Below are positions 1 to 7,941 of a DNA stretch of 64,000 nucleotides, piece by piece. Position numbers and translations under genes: made by a program. Source of the DNA: Collinsella aerofaciens (GTDB lineage Bacteria; Actinomycetota; Coriobacteriia; Coriobacteriales; Coriobacteriaceae); assembly GCF_015558785.1 (NCBI RefSeq), contig NZ_JADMOP010000007.1:28329-92328 (forward strand), read 5' to 3'. Within the stretch, counting starts at the first letter, position 1. Each line of letters begins with the position of its first letter. The notes beneath the pieces were generated by a model. The model saw only the letters and a list, made by a program, of their open reading frames with translations. It was not told where the DNA came from and made no database searches.

Positions 1-754
1 CGTCTTGGCGATCGCGCCCAACGTAGGCAAGAATATCCGAGATGCGAACGACGCAGCCCTCGAGCGTCATGGGACGCAGATGCTCAATTGCGCTATAGCC
101 CGTGGCAATGCAATCTTCAACCGTCAGGTCAAACTGGTCAAAGGAGCTCATGTCCGAGAGCTCAAACACACGCTGCTCGTACTCGCCGTTATGGCATAGC
201 ACGCCGTCGAGCGTCTGGAGCGACACGTTGCGGCCGTACAGTGCGTCGAGCACGCGGACCGACTGCACGTTATGGAAAAAATAACGCCCCGTGCGCTCAT
301 GATAGATATCATTGAGGAAGCGCTCGCCGGCATGGCCGAAAGGCGTGTGTCCCAAGTCGTGACCCAGGCCAATCGCCTCGATCAGATCGCAATTGAGCCC
401 CAGGGCGCGACCGATATCGCGCGCAATGCGCGAGACAAGCTGCACGTGCAAACCGCGGCGTGACAGATCGTCATTGCTACGGAAGCTAAAGACCTGCGTT
501 TTGCCTGCATAACGGGTGTACGCCGGAAGATGAAGTATCTTTTCGGTATCGCGCATAAACGCCGGACGCATAAGCGTGCCTTTGTCGGCAGCGCGATCAA
601 TACGACGAATGACCTGGTCGTCGTTACAACGATACGGGTTGACATAGCCCGAAGCACGATCAGCGACAATGCGCTCGACAAGTTCGGGCGACAACGCCGA
701 GGGAATACGGTCCATGCGCGCCTTAATGACGGCCGTTTCTTGATTAGTTGCCAT
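1..754 (-). CDS. dgt: dGTPase-like HD-domain triphosphohydrolase (5' part of gene)
   Basis: This gene runs off the left edge, so only the first 251 codons are present. The ATG at 754 follows a strong ribosome site (AAGGAG, 7 bases upstream). The HD signature HDLGHTPFGH starts near residue 132, and HNVQSVRVL follows, as in deoxyguanosinetriphosphate triphosphohydrolase-like proteins. These metal-dependent enzymes cleave dNTPs to nucleoside and tripolyphosphate in the cytoplasm and so adjust dNTP pools. The family call is firm from the HD block. Whether the substrate is strictly dGTP cannot be seen here. In many actinobacteria dgt sits beside dnaG, but here dnaG lies 33 kb away. The gene follows the prepilin peptidase by 31 bases. 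Confidence 0.9.
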   Translation of the reverse strand, partial: MATNQETAVIKARMDRIPSALSPELVERIVADRASGYVNPYRCNDDQVIRRIDRAADKGTLMRPAFMRDTEKILHLPAYTRYAGKTQVFSFRSNDDLSRRGLHVQLVSRIARDIGRALGLNCDLIEAIGLGHDLGHTPFGHAGERFLNDIYHERTGRYFFHNVQSVRVLDALYGRNVSLQTLDGVLCHNGEYEQRVFELSDMSSFDQFDLTVEDCIATGYSAIEHLRPMTLEGCVVRISDILAYVGRDRQD

Positions 755-785
755 GGCATGCTCCTTAAGAAGGATGCGCAATCGG

Positions 786-1208
786 TTACAATGTGCAGCC
801 CACGACCTCGATTATGGCAAAAATCGGCACCAAAAACGGGAGCAATGGCAGGGAGCGCGATTTTGTGATGAGGCAGGAGAGGGCAAGGACCAGGAGCGCA
901 GTGGCAAATGCGACGATGCCGCCCATAGGGTCGAGCGTGCAAAGCGCAAAGAGTGCCTTGGCATCTCCCATGCCGATGCCCGGGGTTTGGCGAAAACGAC
1001 GCCAGAGGGACTCAGTCAGCACGAGAGCAAAGTAGACGATGACCGCAAGACCGGCATGGTCAAGCGCCGTGTTAACGCCTTTGTCGAGCCAAACGCCCAC
1101 TAACGCCGTCACCGCACACGCACCGGCAAGCTCATTGGGAAAACGTCGATGGCGGGCATCAATTGCCACGCCGGCAAAGATGCAAATCCAAAACGGGATA
1201 TAAGCCAT
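786..1208 (-). CDS. A24 prepilin peptidase, short form
   Basis: This is a 140-residue, largely hydrophobic membrane protein. It carries the two aspartate motifs of type IV prepilin peptidases: an early Asp in AIDARHRRFPNE, and GMGDAK (the GxGD motif). It lacks the N-terminal cysteine methyltransferase domain of full PilD, so it resembles the short CpaA/TadV type. Its expected role is to cut the leader of pilin-like proteins at the inner face of the membrane. The start at 1208 is chosen because GAGGAGG lies 5 bases upstream; a longer reading would run into the terminator of the preceding gene. No pilin gene is in view, so its substrate is unknown. Confidence 0.82.
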   Translation of the reverse strand: MAYIPFWICIFAGVAIDARHRRFPNELAGACAVTALVGVWLDKGVNTALDHAGLAVIVYFALVLTESLWRRFRQTPGIGMGDAKALFALCTLDPMGGIVAFATALLVLALSCLITKSRSLPLLPFLVPIFAIIEVVGCTL

Positions 1209-1235
1209 CGGACTCCTCCTCGAGCTGCATCGCAA

Positions 1236-1277
1236 AAGCAAAAACCACCACAAAGGTGCCTGTCCCCTTTGCGGTGG
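1236..1277 (-). terminator. Rho-independent terminator after the glycosyltransferase gene
   Basis: Minus-strand hairpin with arms at 1266-1277 and 1245-1256 (12 pairs, one G-T), a 9-base loop, then TTTTTGCTTTT. It lies just after the stop at 1290. The arm CCACCACAAAGG recurs almost unchanged in the terminator near 9036. Confidence 0.8.
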
Positions 1278-1289
1278 ATTTGGTGGTGG

Positions 1290-2585
1290 TTATTTGGCGC
1301 CTTGCATGACCTCGTCGAGGGTGACGTTTACGGCGTGCTGCGTCGGGACCCAGTCGACCTTTAGGAACAGTGCAGCCACCGTGATGGGGATATAGCTGAA
1401 CATAAAGATCGGGAAGGTAAACAGGTTGGTCACCAAACGCCACTTTTGCGCGCAGTGAATATGCTTGTACTCAAAGATAGTCGTGAGCAACGCCAGGATA
1501 AAGAAGGTCTGGTACATCATGGCGAAGGTCATAATGAGCGACGCGGCACAGGCCTGCATCTCGACTTCGGTAGCCAAAAAGCCGTGCGAGAGTCCACCCA
1601 CGATGAGGAAAGTCGCATTAGCGAGCATCGAGATCAGCGATAGCAGCATACCCGGGGCGATCGTCATGAACATGTCGTAGGCGGCAAAGCGATGATAGCG
1701 GAACGTCGACTTGACCAGATGCTTGCCGTAGGTAAAGAACACCTGGTAAAAGCCCTTGGTCCAGCGCATACGCTGCTTCCAGGATGCCTTGAACGTCACG
1801 GGTTGCTCGTCAAAGAACTCCGCCGGCGCATAGCCAATGCGAATACCGTAAATAGCGCAGAACGTAGTGAACTGAATGTCCTCGGTCAGCGTGTGGAACT
1901 GCCAACCGTGCATGCCCTCGATCACACTCGCCGAAATAAGGTAACCCGAACCCGAGACGGCGCAGGACGTCTTGCAGATATTACGCGCGTTGTTGAGGAA
2001 GCGCGCCTCGCGTAGATACCACGTGGCATTAGCTGCCGAGATCCACGAGCTGCCAAAGTTCTTGGAGTTGCGATAGCTCGTGACCACATGGAATCCCTGG
2101 TCAAAGGCATCGTTCATCTTGGACACGTAATCGCGGGAGATAACGTTATCGGCATCGAAGATAAAGTAGCCCTCGAACGTGTCGGGATACTCGTTAAGAA
2201 TGCGATCAAAACCAAAATCCATGACCCAGCTCTTACCCTTGCGGGCCAGGTCGTTGCGCTCATAAACGATGGCACCCTCCTCGCGCGCGAGCTGCGCCGT
2301 GTTGTCGGTGCAGGCATCGGCGACCACGAAGACCTCGATAAGCTCGGACGGATAATCCTGATCCTTGATGGAGCGAACAAGGTTGGCGATCACGGCCTCC
2401 TCGTTATGCGCCGCGATAAAGAAGGCATAACGATGGAGCTTTTTGGCCTTAGGGGGCGCGACCTCACCACGAAGAGCGCCAATGACAAAGAAGACCACCT
2501 GGTACAGAAAACAGACCGTGAGCAGCGTGACGACAATCTGGTTGAAGATCACGATGGGTGTGTTGGTTTGTAAAAAGGCGAGCAT
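1290..2585 (-). CDS. Membrane glycosyltransferase, family 2 (processive type)
   Basis: This 431-residue protein has an N-terminal membrane segment, a GT-A catalytic domain and several C-terminal membrane segments. The catalytic landmarks are HNEE near residue 60, the metal-binding FDADN near 143-147, LTED near 233-236 and QRMRW near 271-275. The D, D, D and Q(Q/R)xRW set is that of processive polysaccharide synthases such as hyaluronan, poly-GlcNAc or cellulose synthases. The sugar cannot be inferred. The ATG at 2585 is chosen because GGGAG lies 6 bases upstream; a TTG 15 bases further up lacks a site. The gene stands alone between a terminator and the rluD-lspA pair, so it is probably expressed separately. 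Confidence 0.85.
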   Translation of the reverse strand: MLAFLQTNTPIVIFNQIVVTLLTVCFLYQVVFFVIGALRGEVAPPKAKKLHRYAFFIAAHNEEAVIANLVRSIKDQDYPSELIEVFVVADACTDNTAQLAREEGAIVYERNDLARKGKSWVMDFGFDRILNEYPDTFEGYFIFDADNVISRDYVSKMNDAFDQGFHVVTSYRNSKNFGSSWISAANATWYLREARFLNNARNICKTSCAVSGSGYLISASVIEGMHGWQFHTLTEDIQFTTFCAIYGIRIGYAPAEFFDEQPVTFKASWKQRMRWTKGFYQVFFTYGKHLVKSTFRYHRFAAYDMFMTIAPGMLLSLISMLANATFLIVGGLSHGFLATEVEMQACAASLIMTFAMMYQTFFILALLTTIFEYKHIHCAQKWRLVTNLFTFPIFMFSYIPITVAALFLKVDWVPTQHAVNVTLDEVMQGAK

Positions 2586-2667
2586 GCAGGCTCCCAGCAA
2601 CGCGTTACGTAAACAACCGTATATCTTACCGCAGGCTTACCGAGTTCAAGAAACCACCTAATACTGG

Positions 2668-3681
2668 CTAGGCTTCGAGAAGACCGAGCTGCGGAACGAT
2701 TTCGTCTCCAACGGCCGTGCGACCGAGCGAGCGCGGAGCCAGATCGTCGAGAACCGCAGCGAGATCCCACGGCAACTCGTCGCGGCACTCAATGCGCTCC
2801 CCCGTCACGGGATGGTCGAACGCCACGCGCCAGGAATGAAGGAACTGCCTGGTCAGGCCCTGGTCGGCGCGCGCATCGCACTTGCCGTAGAGTGGATCGC
2901 CCACGCAGGCGTGGTTGATATGACGCATATGCACGCGAATCTGGTGCGTGCGACCGGTAAACAGATGGCACTCAACGAGCGTATAACCATCGTCAAAGCG
3001 CGTGGAATCAAAGCGCTCGAGGACCTTAAAGGTCGTAATGGCCTGGCGCGCGAAAGGATCGTCAGAAACCGCCATCTTGACACGGTCGCGCGTCGATCGG
3101 GCAATACCGGTGTTAATGGTTCCCTCGTCCATGGCGATGTGCCCGTGGACAAGCGTGATATAGCGGCGGTCGAGTGTGCGCGTACGGATAAGATTTTGGA
3201 GCGCGCGCTGGGTGTCGTCGTCCTTTGCCGCAAGCATGAGACCCGAGGTATCGCGATCCAAACGATGCACGATACCGGGGCGATCCTCGCCCTGCACGGT
3301 GCCCAGATGGTCGATACCGCAGTGATAGACCAGGGCATTCGCGAGCGTACCGCTCTCATGACCATGCGCAGGATGGCACACCAGGCCACGCTGCTTGGAG
3401 AGCACAATGAGATAGTCGTCCTCATAGCGAATGTCGAGCGGGATGGCCTCGGGAATCACATCGGTGGGATCGTGCGGCTCGGGCAAATCGACCGAAATAC
3501 GGTCGCCGGCTCGCACGGCGTACTTTTTAGACAGACAGGTCTCGCCATTGACGGCGACGGCGCCGCCCTCGATCAGATGTGCGCAGGCAGAGCGCGTGGG
3601 ACAGCCATCGTTGGCGCCCAGATAGGCGTCGAGACGCTGACCAGCGGAATCGTCGGCAACAAGAATATGGATGTCGGCCAT
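2668..3681 (-). CDS. rluD: RluD-family 23S rRNA pseudouridine synthase
   Basis: This 337-residue protein has an N-terminal S4 RNA-binding domain (about residues 15-65). The RluA/RluD catalytic domain follows, with the signature HRLDRDTSG at 139-147, where Asp142 is the nucleophile. Downstream TGRTHQIRVHM and GDPLYG are also family hallmarks. It converts uridines in rRNA to pseudouridine. The start codon overlaps the lspA stop by one base (TAATG), so the two are translationally coupled. The lspA-rluD pair is a common bacterial arrangement. The exact target uridines are inferred from family membership only. Confidence 0.92.
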   Translation of the reverse strand: MADIHILVADDSAGQRLDAYLGANDGCPTRSACAHLIEGGAVAVNGETCLSKKYAVRAGDRISVDLPEPHDPTDVIPEAIPLDIRYEDDYLIVLSKQRGLVCHPAHGHESGTLANALVYHCGIDHLGTVQGEDRPGIVHRLDRDTSGLMLAAKDDDTQRALQNLIRTRTLDRRYITLVHGHIAMDEGTINTGIARSTRDRVKMAVSDDPFARQAITTFKVLERFDSTRFDDGYTLVECHLFTGRTHQIRVHMRHINHACVGDPLYGKCDARADQGLTRQFLHSWRVAFDHPVTGERIECRDELPWDLAAVLDDLAPRSLGRTAVGDEIVPQLGLLEA

Positions 3682-4280
3682 TAACGCTCATTCCTTTCGC
3701 GAATCTTGCGGGCACGCTCCCCACGCTGCTTGGCTTTGCGTTTTGCGCAGGCCTCGTCGCGGGCGTTGAGCTCAGCGGTCGCATCGACCTCACGAGCAGC
3801 GGGACTCAAGAACATGTACCCGATGAGTGCCAGTACCACACCGACCGTAATGCCGATATCGGCCACGTTAAAGACGGGAAAGTCGATGAACGTGGTGGCT
3901 ATAAAATCGGTCACGAAGCCAAAGGCCAAACGATCGATAGCGTTGCCGATAGCACCGCCCGCAACCATTGCCATGCCCACAACCTCAAGATGGGCGAGCT
4001 GGGGCGCACGAACGAGGTACACGGCAATAGCGATAATGACCGCCAACGCCAGCACGGCAAACGCAATGCCATGCCCCTCGCCCATACTAAAGGCAGCACC
4101 GATATTGCGGACAAACACAAAATCGATCACACCGGGGATAACAGTCACATGCAAAGCGTCGCCCACGGCACGAACCGCAAGCTTGGTCAGCTGGTCAACA
4201 AGCAGCACAACGAGCGCTACCCCACCAGCAACACCCAACCGCCAACGCAAAGGCGGCGTCATATCCCCAGCACGACCCAA
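3681..4280 (-). CDS. lspA: Lipoprotein signal peptidase II
   Basis: LspA is an integral-membrane aspartyl protease that removes the signal peptide from lipidated prolipoproteins. The 199-residue protein shows four membrane segments and the family blocks VDQLTK, RNIGAAFS, GGAIGNAIDRL and FPVFNVADIGI, which carry the two catalytic Asp residues. The C-terminus is a long basic, charged tail (about 40 residues) beyond the last membrane segment. The start is uncertain. A TTG at 4280 has AGGGG 6 bases upstream. An ATG at 4262 has only a G-rich stretch too close to it. At least one likely substrate, the CotH lipoprotein, is encoded in this window. Confidence 0.93.
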   Translation of the reverse strand: MGRAGDMTPPLRWRLGVAGGVALVVLLVDQLTKLAVRAVGDALHVTVIPGVIDFVFVRNIGAAFSMGEGHGIAFAVLALAVIIAIAVYLVRAPQLAHLEVVGMAMVAGGAIGNAIDRLAFGFVTDFIATTFIDFPVFNVADIGITVGVVLALIGYMFLSPAAREVDATAELNARDEACAKRKAKQRGERARKIRERNER

Positions 4281-4391
4281 ATCAATCCCCTACCCTCAAG
4301 ATCATCGAATTACGTTTAACGCAATTAACCATCTTATATTGCCACACGCAGAGCGCACGACATATTCGCTAACGCCAGATAAATAACCAGC

Positions 4392-4431
4392 ATAAAAAGA
4401 AAGCGGCATTCCGAATAACGGAATGTCGCTT
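4392..4431 (-). terminator. Terminator-like hairpin in the ileS-lspA gap
   Basis: Minus-strand hairpin with 13-base arms at 4419-4431 and 4401-4413 (one mismatch), a 5-base loop, then TCTTTTTA. It lies upstream of lspA and about 220 bases past the ileS stop, after the structured element at 4515-4656. It probably ends any transcript running through that element. A smaller stem (GCTTTCG/CGAAAGC, 4436-4457) precedes it. The 372-base gap shows no gene. Confidence 0.7.
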
Positions 4432-4514
4432 GATAGCTTTCGACTAAGAGCGAAAGCGAAAGAAAGCCTTTAGCTCCAGCAATGGAAACGCCGCGTTATC
4501 GTCACCAACAGCGA

Positions 4515-4656
4515 AAACGTCCCTAAGCGAGCAAGGTGACGTGAAAGAGGAGGGAAGCGTACTTTGGTACGCGACCGACGATTGAACGTCAGATTGCCGC
4601 TTAGGGGCGTTTGCAGCGTCGGTAGGTTACGGCGTTCTAGGAACGCCGTAACCTAC
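4515..4656. repeat. Structured intergenic element, copy A
   Basis: Four nested or adjacent stems are visible. The outer stem pairs 4515-4529 with 4598-4612 (15 pairs, one G-T). The middle stem pairs TGACGT 4537-4542 with ACGTCA 4586-4591. The inner stem pairs GCGTAC 4557-4562 with GTACGC 4567-4572. A separate 16-pair perfect hairpin spans 4622-4656 and includes the ileS stop codon. Copy B at 54369-54506 keeps the inner stem and the linker GAAAGAGGAG(G/C)GAA. It replaces the outer and middle stems by different sequences that still pair. That pattern suggests selection on RNA structure. Function and sense strand are unknown. Confidence 0.75.
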
Positions 4657-7454
4657 AAAGCGTCGGCGCAGCGCTTGCAAATATGTGCATGGCCGTTGTA
4701 CTCGCCGACGGTGGTGCGATAGTTCCAGCAACGGTCGCAGCACTCGCCCTCGGCAGCCTCGATGGCAACGGAAAGCTCCTCGCCCTGGGCAAGCTCAACA
4801 TCGGAGACGATGTAGAACTCGGCCAGGTCGACGGCCTTGTCGCCGGTCAGCAGCGCGTACATCTCGGCGGGAACGACCGCCTTGACGCGGACCTGCTGGC
4901 TCTTAGTGAAGGTGCCGGCGGAGCGGGCATCCTCAAGGGCCTTGGTCACGGCGCTACGGAGCTCGAGGGAAGCCTCGAGCACGCCCTCGAACTCATTGGC
5001 CTCGTCGACCGTGATAGGCGACTTGTACCAATCGAGCAGCGCGGCGTACTTCTGGTGATCGACGCAGCCAGCGGGCGCATATGCCATGGCCTCGTCGACG
5101 GTGTAGGACAGGATCGGCTGCAGGTCGCGCATGAGCATCGAGAAGAGCTCGGCCAGCACGGTCTGGGCGCTGCGGCGCTCGAGCGAGCCGGGCTTGTCGC
5201 AGTACAGACGGTCCTTCAGGGCGTCGAGGTACACGTTGGAGAGCTCGGTAACCACGAAGTCGTAGAGCGCGCGGTAGGCACGCGGGAACTCGTAGCTGGC
5301 GTAGGCGTCGTCGACCTCGGCCTGGACCTGGGTCAGACGAGCAACCATGAGCTTGTCGAGCGGCAGCAGGCCGGCAAAGGCGACGCCGTCGGTCTCGGGC
5401 TCAAACTGGCCTTCGAGCTCGGAGAGCAGGAAGCGCAGCGTGTTGCGGAAACGACGGTAGGCATCGGACGTACGAGCGAGAATCTCGTGGTCGATGGAGA
5501 CGTCGGAGCTGGTATCGACCGAGGCGACCCACAGGCGGATGATGTCAGCGCCCATCTCGTCGCAAACCTTGTTGGGGTCGATGACGTTGCCGAGCGACTT
5601 GGACATCTTGCGGCCCTGGCCATCGAGCGTGAAGCCCTGAGAGACGACCGCCTTGTACGGAGCATGGCCGTTGGCACCCACCGAGGTGAGCAGCGAGCTC
5701 TGGAACCAACCGCGGTGCTGGTCGGAGCCCTCGAGGTACACATCCGCCGGATACTCCAGCTCGGGACGGTACTCGCAGACGGCCTTCCAGGAGACGCCGG
5801 AATCCCACCACACGTCGAGGATGTCCTTATCGGCCTTGAGGTGATGGCCGCCGCACTTGGGGCAGACGCAGGCCTCGCCCAGGTAGCTCTCGGGAGCGTC
5901 GGTGAACCAGGCGTCGGAGCCCTTCTCGTGGAAGAGCTTGATGACGGCGTCGAGCGTGGCGTCGTTCATGACCTTCTCGCCGCAGTCGGCGCAGGTGTAG
6001 CTGGGGATAGGCACGCCCCAGTTGCGCTGACGGCTGATGCACCAGTCGGGACGCTGCTCGACCATGGCGCCGATGCGGTTTGCCGCGTGGGCCGGATACC
6101 ACTTGACGTTCTCACGGACCTCCTTGCCAGCCTGCTCGCGCAAACCGGTCTTGTCCATCGAGACGAACCACTGGTCGGTAGCACGGAAGAGCACCGGATG
6201 CTTGCAGCGCCAGCAGTGCGGATAGCTGTGCGTGATCTTCTTCTCGAGGACCAGGGTGCCGCGCTCGCGCAGGAACTCGATGATGTGCGGGTTGGCCTCA
6301 TCGGTATCCATACCGCTGAAGGGGCCACCGGTGCCAAACTCCTCGCCGGTGTAGAACTTGCCGTCGTCATCGACCGGCATGCAGATGTCGGTGATGCCCT
6401 CCTTGAGGCAGGCAAAGTAGTCGTCGACGCCGTGGCCGGGCGAGTTGTGGACGATACCGGTACCGTCATCGACACCGACGTAATCGGCCAGCAGCGCCAC
6501 GCCCTCAACGCCGTCAAAGATCGGCTGCTTGTAGTGGATGTGGTGGAAGGTCTCGGCGGGAACCACATAGGGCTTGTCGTCGACCATAACCGGGGTGTAC
6601 TCCCAGCCAAACTCCTCGCAGCACTTGGGAGCCAGGTCCTCAAGCATGACCTCGGCACGGCCGTCGTGCTCAACGGCGACGTAGGCGGCGCCGGGCTTGA
6701 GGGAAACTGCCTGGTCAGAGGGGATGGTCCACGGCGTGGTCGTCCAGATGATAAAGTCAACCGGGCCGTCGAAGTTCTCGAGGCCGGCGGGCTTGGAGGT
6801 CATCTCGAAGCGCACGAAAATGGACGGGCTCGTCTCGTCGGAGTACTCGATCTCGGCCTCGGCCAGCGCGGTGTGGCAGTGCTTGCACCAGTGAACCGGC
6901 TTGTGGCCGCGATAGATCATGCCCTTATCGAACATGGCCTTGAAGACCTCGATGTCGGCGGCGTCGTGCTGGTGATAGAGCGTCAGATACGGGTTGTCCC
7001 AGTCGCCGAGCACGCCCAGGCGACGGAAGCCGGCCTTCTGGAGCTCGATGTTCTCGACAGCGAACTTGTTGCAAAGCTCGCGGATCTTAGCCGTGGAGGT
7101 CTGGTTGAACTTCTCGGTGCCAAGCTTCTCCTCGACCTTATGCTCGATCGGCTGGCCATGACAGTCCCAACCGGGGACATAGGGAACCTCATAGCCCTGC
7201 ATCATCCAGTAGCGGTTGATCATGTCCTTGGAGATCTTGTTCATGGCGTGGCCGATATGGATCGGGCCGTTGGCGTACGGAGGACCGTCGTGTAGCACGA
7301 ACTTCTTGTGACCCTCGTTCTTCTTTAGAACTTGCTCGTAGACCTTGTTGTCCTGCCAGTCCTTGAGTCGCTTGGGCTCGGACTTGGAAAGACCGGCACG
7401 CATGGGAAAACCGGTCTTGGGCAGATTCATCGTCTGCTTGTACTCGTTTGCCAC
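4653..7454 (-). CDS. ileS: Isoleucyl-tRNA synthetase
   Basis: This 933-residue class I synthetase attaches isoleucine to tRNA-Ile. HIGH is at about residues 67-70 and KMSKS near 616-620. WWDSGVSW and the editing-domain blocks lie between them. The C-terminus carries a zinc site of the type CDRCWNYR...CKRCADAL. The GTG start at 7454 has AAAGGGG 5 bases upstream; reading further up would enter the terminator of the leader. Expression should be controlled by the T-box leader upstream, so uncharged tRNA-Ile should raise it. The stop codon is embedded in the 35-base palindrome that begins structured element A. Confidence 0.97.
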   Translation of the reverse strand: MANEYKQTMNLPKTGFPMRAGLSKSEPKRLKDWQDNKVYEQVLKKNEGHKKFVLHDGPPYANGPIHIGHAMNKISKDMINRYWMMQGYEVPYVPGWDCHGQPIEHKVEEKLGTEKFNQTSTAKIRELCNKFAVENIELQKAGFRRLGVLGDWDNPYLTLYHQHDAADIEVFKAMFDKGMIYRGHKPVHWCKHCHTALAEAEIEYSDETSPSIFVRFEMTSKPAGLENFDGPVDFIIWTTTPWTIPSDQAVSLKPGAAYVAVEHDGRAEVMLEDLAPKCCEEFGWEYTPVMVDDKPYVVPAETFHHIHYKQPIFDGVEGVALLADYVGVDDGTGIVHNSPGHGVDDYFACLKEGITDICMPVDDDGKFYTGEEFGTGGPFSGMDTDEANPHIIEFLRERGTLVLEKKITHSYPHCWRCKHPVLFRATDQWFVSMDKTGLREQAGKEVRENVKWYPAHAANRIGAMVEQRPDWCISRQRNWGVPIPSYTCADCGEKVMNDATLDAVIKLFHEKGSDAWFTDAPESYLGEACVCPKCGGHHLKADKDILDVWWDSGVSWKAVCEYRPELEYPADVYLEGSDQHRGWFQSSLLTSVGANGHAPYKAVVSQGFTLDGQGRKMSKSLGNVIDPNKVCDEMGADIIRLWVASVDTSSDVSIDHEILARTSDAYRRFRNTLRFLLSELEGQFEPETDGVAFAGLLPLDKLMVARLTQVQAEVDDAYASYEFPRAYRALYDFVVTELSNVYLDALKDRLYCDKPGSLERRSAQTVLAELFSMLMRDLQPILSYTVDEAMAYAPAGCVDHQKYAALLDWYKSPITVDEANEFEGVLEASLELRSAVTKALEDARSAGTFTKSQQVRVKAVVPAEMYALLTGDKAVDLAEFYIVSDVELAQGEELSVAIEAAEGECCDRCWNYRTTVGEYNGHAHICKRCADAL

Positions 7455-7497
7455 GGTACCCCTTTCATGTCGTGGGCGCGCACGCCCGATGGGCACC

Positions 7498-7800
7498 AAA
7501 AAAAGCGCCCGTCCCTGCAAGCTGGGACGAAGCGCCACAAAACGGGCTGCACGCCCGCAAAAGCTCTTCGCTTAACCACCCAGCTTAGATGCCCTCGCCC
7601 GCGTATTCGCGCGCTCGCATCCGTTACTCGGCTGGCCTGTATCGACGACCATCTCGGCGATGTCTACTAAGACGAGCCTGCGCGGCACGTCCGTTGGGAC
7701 CGCAGCTCCGGGGTGATTTTCATCGGTCGCATGCACGGGTTCTCAGCGCTCCCCGCTCTCTGTAGCATGCGGACGGCCGACTACTCGTCCCCATCAACGC
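7498..7800 (-). promoter_or_regulatory. T-box riboswitch leader of ileS
   Basis: Read on the minus strand, the leader begins with GATGGGGACGAGTA and AGAGAGCGGGGAGCG, typical of T-box stem I. A specifier region follows in which ATC, an Ile codon, sits at 7717-7715 within GAAAATCACCCCGGAGC. The T-box sequence GGGTGG is at 7581-7576 inside an AAGCT/AGCTT helix. A terminator closes the leader: arms at about 7535-7524 and 7515-7505, then a run of seven T. AAGCTGGG at the T-box is exactly complementary to CCCAGCTT in the terminator, which gives the two competing folds. Charged versus uncharged tRNA-Ile should decide read-through into ileS. The stretch 7801-7941 between this leader and the + strand gene presumably holds divergent promoters; I see no convincing -35/-10 pair. 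Confidence 0.9.
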
Positions 7801-7941
7801 TTATGCGGAGTATGCTAGCACGTTCCGCGCCGGCGAAAAACCCTCAACACTGGTTTTATACGTTCGAAATTTCTCGCGGCTGTGGACCTTCTCTAGGAGC
7901 AAAATACCTGAAAGCACTTTATCGAAAGAAAGAAGGTTGCC

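Noticed and set aside
4683..7295. Long open frame of 870 codons on the + strand opposite ileS
   Set aside because: It is a codon-usage shadow of ileS: repetitive Val/Leu/Asp/Gly composition, no domain, and ileS is certain on the other strand.
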